Of a DNA stretch of 6,564 nucleotides, positions 4,711 through 6,564 are shown piece after piece; positions within the stretch are counted from its first letter, which is position 1, and each line of letters opens with the position of its first letter. Both the position numbers and the translations under genes were made by a program. The notes under the pieces are model-generated. The model was not told where the DNA came from, searched no databases, and saw only the letters and a program-made list of their open reading frames with translations. This DNA comes from an uncultured Verrucomicrobiota bacterium (GTDB lineage: Bacteria; Verrucomicrobiota; Kiritimatiellia; CAIVKH01), in the NCBI GenBank assembly GCA_937894535.1, contig CALBHI010000234.1, forward strand, positions 1-6,564. The letters run 5' to 3'.

Positions 4711-6564
4711 TGAAGACACCCCTTCCAGCATTCACCATGCAACACGCCGCGTTCCAAGGAGGCCGTTTTTACTCCTTGGCGTCCCTCTGCGTTCTTTGCG
4801 CCTTTGCGCTGATTGTTTTCCCTTACCCCGCGCTCGCCGACCAACTCCTCGCCGATGCCCAGGCCCTGACCGCCGCGCCCCACCGGCTCGCCGGAACCCC
4901 CGAACTGCAGGCCGCCGCCGACCACGTGGCCGCCCGCCTGCGCGCCATCGGCGTGGACGAGGTGATCGTGCAGGAGTTTCCGATGACCCAGCACACCACC
5001 CTCCAGTGCGAACTCGTACTGGACGGCGGCACCACCCTCCCGCTCATCCCTGCCCGCCCCAACGGCATCATCGCCCCGGTGACCCCGCCCGAAGGCCTGA
5101 CCGGCGAACTCGTCGATGCCGGTGATGGCAGCGACGACCGATTGAACGCCATCACCCTCCGCGACCGGATCGTAGTCATGGACTACAACGCCCGCATGCA
5201 GTGGCTGAAGGCCTTCCGCCTCGGCGCCAAGGCCGTGATCTTCGTGAACAACGGCCCGGCCGACGCCCGCAACCACCACTATGCCCGCGCCAACGGCAAC
5301 CTCCCCCGCTACTTCTTCGAAGGCGACCGCACCGCCCTCACCGGCCGCGGCACCCTCCACAGCCGCATCACCTGGAACCGCGCCACCGGCCGCAATGTCA
5401 TCGGACTCCTCAAGGGCACCAACCCGACCTTCGAACTCGGCCGTCCCGAAGTGATCGTACTCGCCGCTCCGCTCGACTCGTTCGGCGACATTCCCGAACG
5501 CAGCCCCGCCGCCCGCCAGGCCGTCAACGTCGCCGGCCTGCTCCGCCTCGCGGAAATCCTCAAGGAGAACCGCCCGCGCCGCGATGTCCTGCTGCTCTTC
5601 GCCGACAACCAGGCCCGCTCCCATGCCGGCACCGTTGCCTTCTACTGGGCCCTGGAACAACGCGATCCGGAAGCGACCGTGACCGCTCGGTTGAAGTCCA
5701 ACCGCGATGAGGCCACCTTCCTGCGCGACATGTCCGCCATGATCGGCCAACCCGATCCCGTTCGTAAACTGAGCGGCAGCACCGGCCAGCAGCTGCTCCG
5801 CCGCCTCGCCGACCAGGCCCGCGACCAGGCCCTCGAAAAACGTGGCGAACTGATCGAACTGCGCGAAAACCTCGACGAGGCGAAAAAGGCCGAACCCGCC
5901 GATGAAACCCGCGTCGCCGAGCTGGCCGACCGGATCATCGCCGAGGAAGCCGAATACGACGACTGGAACCAGGTCCGCCGCGGCCTGAACCGGCCGAATA
6001 CCGAAGGCCTCGCCCTGCTCGAAGCCCGCCGCGGCAAGATGGATCTCGTCATCTCCAAGGTCACCGGCGCACTCTCCGCCCGCCTCGCCGAACTAGGCCG
6101 CGAGGAGGCCATGCTGCAATCCTCCGCCAGCGTGGCCACCCTGCTGACCAACCGCTGGATCGCCCTGCACACCTCGCTGATTCTCGGCGACGCCACCGAA
6201 CGCTGGGGCGTGATCATCGGCGGCGATTCGGAAATCCGCTCGACGCTCTACGACCAGCCCGGTCTCTACGGCCGCGTCCAGCAAAGTTTCCTCCGCGCCT
6301 ACAACACCCTCGCCAGAACCCCCGCGCCGGTCACCCGCTTCGAAGTCGCCTCCGTCGATGGCTCGCTCAGCCAGCCCCGCCTGCTCTGGGCCGCCCCCGC
6401 CCTGGTCCACAGCGGCGATGTCGCCGGCCGCTTCGGCATCTACAACATCGTGCTCGGCACGATGCACGAGACGATGGCGCGCGAAGGCACCCCCTCCGAT
6501 ACCCTCGACCAGATCGACACCACCGTCATCGCCGGCAAGATCGACGAAATCGCCCGTATGCTCA
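4710..6564 (+). CDS. Exported M28 peptidase-fold protein with PA domain, probably inactive; 3'-partial
   Basis: The frame is open from ATG 4710 through 618 codons to the window edge. The ATG overlaps the ATPase stop (TAATG); ATG 4737 is an alternative start. Residues 1-43 form a Sec signal peptide with a hydrophobic core at about 22-38 and ALA|DQ cleavage after residue 43. Residues 45-95 match the M28 N-terminal part (HRLAGTPELQAAADHVAARL). A PA domain follows at about 100-230 (LRDRIVVMDY; LGAKAVIFVNN), then the M28 core. The metal and catalytic positions are changed: the AHYDS motif reads APLDS (253-257); the bridging Asp of DNASG aligns with Arg269; DGEEQG reads DNQARS (299-304); and the C-terminal HTPxDT reads GTPSDT (593-598). 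Residues about 355-425 are a charged helical, probably coiled-coil insertion. It is likely a periplasmic pseudo-peptidase, comparable in principle to nicastrin or transferrin receptor, working with the ABC module upstream. The fold call is fairly confident; inactivity is inferred and the partner is unknown. Confidence 0.8.
   Translation, partial: MKTPLPAFTMQHAAFQGGRFYSLASLCVLCAFALIVFPYPALADQLLADAQALTAAPHRLAGTPELQAAADHVAARLRAIGVDEVIVQEFPMTQHTTLQCELVLDGGTTLPLIPARPNGIIAPVTPPEGLTGELVDAGDGSDDRLNAITLRDRIVVMDYNARMQWLKAFRLGAKAVIFVNNGPADARNHHYARANGNLPRYFFEGDRTALTGRGTLHSRITWNRATGRNVIGLLKGTNPTFELGRPEVIVLAAPLDSFGDIPERSPAARQAVNVAGLLRLAEILKENRPRRDVLLLFADNQARSHAGTVAFYWALEQRDPEATVTARLKSNRDEATFLRDMSAMIGQPDPVRKLSGSTGQQLLRRLADQARDQALEKRGELIELRENLDEAKKAEPADETRVAELADRIIAEEAEYDDWNQVRRGLNRPNTEGLALLEARRGKMDLVISKVTGALSARLAELGREEAMLQSSASVATLLTNRWIALHTSLILGDATERWGVIIGGDSEIRSTLYDQPGLYGRVQQSFLRAYNTLARTPAPVTRFEVASVDGSLSQPRLLWAAPALVHSGDVAGRFGIYNIVLGTMHETMAREGTPSDTLDQIDTTVIAGKIDEIARML
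4754..4779. repeat. Perfect 8-bp inverted repeat in the signal-peptide coding region
   Basis: CCAAGGAG (4754-4761) and CTCCTTGG (4772-4779) are exact reverse complements separated by ten bases that include five Ts. The left arm contains an AAGGAG sequence resembling a ribosome site, which would be masked if the RNA folds. There is an in-frame TTG at 4776, but it lies in the right arm and would give a signal peptide with no positive charge, so it is an unlikely start. No T-run follows the stem, so this is not a standard terminator. Confidence 0.5.
4774..4809. repeat. Degenerate short tandem tract of CTTTGCG-type units
   Basis: The units read CCTTGGCGTC (4774-4783), CCTCTGCGTT (4784-4793), CTTTGCGC (4794-4801) and CTTTGCGC (4802-4809). 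The last two are identical and the first two share 7 of 10 bases. On the minus strand this reads as GCGCAAAG-GCGCAAAG-AACGCAGAGG. That resembles the dispersed CGCAAAG repeats common in intergenic DNA of many environmental bacteria, including cyanobacteria and planctomycete relatives. Here the tract lies inside the coding frame and supplies much of the hydrophobic core of the signal peptide. The repeat structure is seen directly; membership of a dispersed family is inference. Confidence 0.5.

Noticed and set aside
5201..5710. Second plus-strand open frame of 169 codons inside the M28-like gene
   Set aside because: Its product is almost entirely Arg, Pro, Gln and Gly, which is a shadow of the M28-like frame.
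4257..5750. Long minus-strand open frame of 497 codons
   Set aside because: It runs antisense to the ATPase and the M28-like gene, both of which have clear family motifs. Its product is compositionally odd (Gly, Ala, Val, His-rich), as expected for a GC-rich shadow frame, and it includes the translated CGCAAAG-type tract.
4710..6564. Active M28 aminopeptidase
   Set aside because: The fold landmarks are present, but the His, Asp, Glu-Glu and His positions of the family are replaced in my alignment, so an active zinc peptidase is unlikely.

Overview
The window is GC-rich (roughly 60% or more by eye) and read entirely from the + strand. It holds one gene fragment at the left edge and then a tight four-gene operon that runs off the right edge. 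Gene content suggests a Gram-negative bacterium of the Planctomycetes/Verrucomicrobia/Kiritimatiellota group: a DUF6785/DUF6784-type polytopic membrane protein, an orphan PqqD-like protein, a Sec-exported M28-type protein, and a dispersed-repeat-like tract. This assignment is inference, not proof.

Layout: (1) 1-363, the C-terminal part of a PqqD-like protein, probably cut at its 5' end by the window edge. (2) 364-422, a short AT-richer intergenic gap with a GC-rich hairpin followed by T-rich DNA, then a GGAG ribosome site. (3) 423-2474, a large multi-spanning membrane protein with DUF6785/DUF6784 (OPT-like) features and a probable TTG start. (4) 2471-3940, an FtsX/MacB-type ABC permease with an unusually helical extracytoplasmic domain of about 300 residues. 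(5) 3937-4710, a complete LolD/MacB-type ABC ATPase. (6) 4710-6564 and beyond, an exported protein with an M28 zinc-peptidase fold and a PA domain. Its frame is open for 618 codons to the window end.

The last four genes are joined by ATGA, ATGA and TAATG overlaps, so they are almost certainly co-transcribed and translationally coupled. The most interesting point is the last gene. It aligns with M28 peptidases motif by motif, but the zinc-binding and catalytic positions I can align are replaced (His to Pro, Asp to Arg, Glu-Glu to Gln-Ala, His to Gly). It also carries a charged helical/coiled-coil insertion. It therefore looks like a pseudo-peptidase coupled to a MacB/Lol-like ABC module and a DUF6785 membrane protein. 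A plausible but unproven reading is an envelope transport or extraction machine in which the dead peptidase fold binds a substrate or acts as a scaffold for the permease.

No tRNA, rRNA, CRISPR array or transposase was seen. There is no stretch over 300 bases without a gene.
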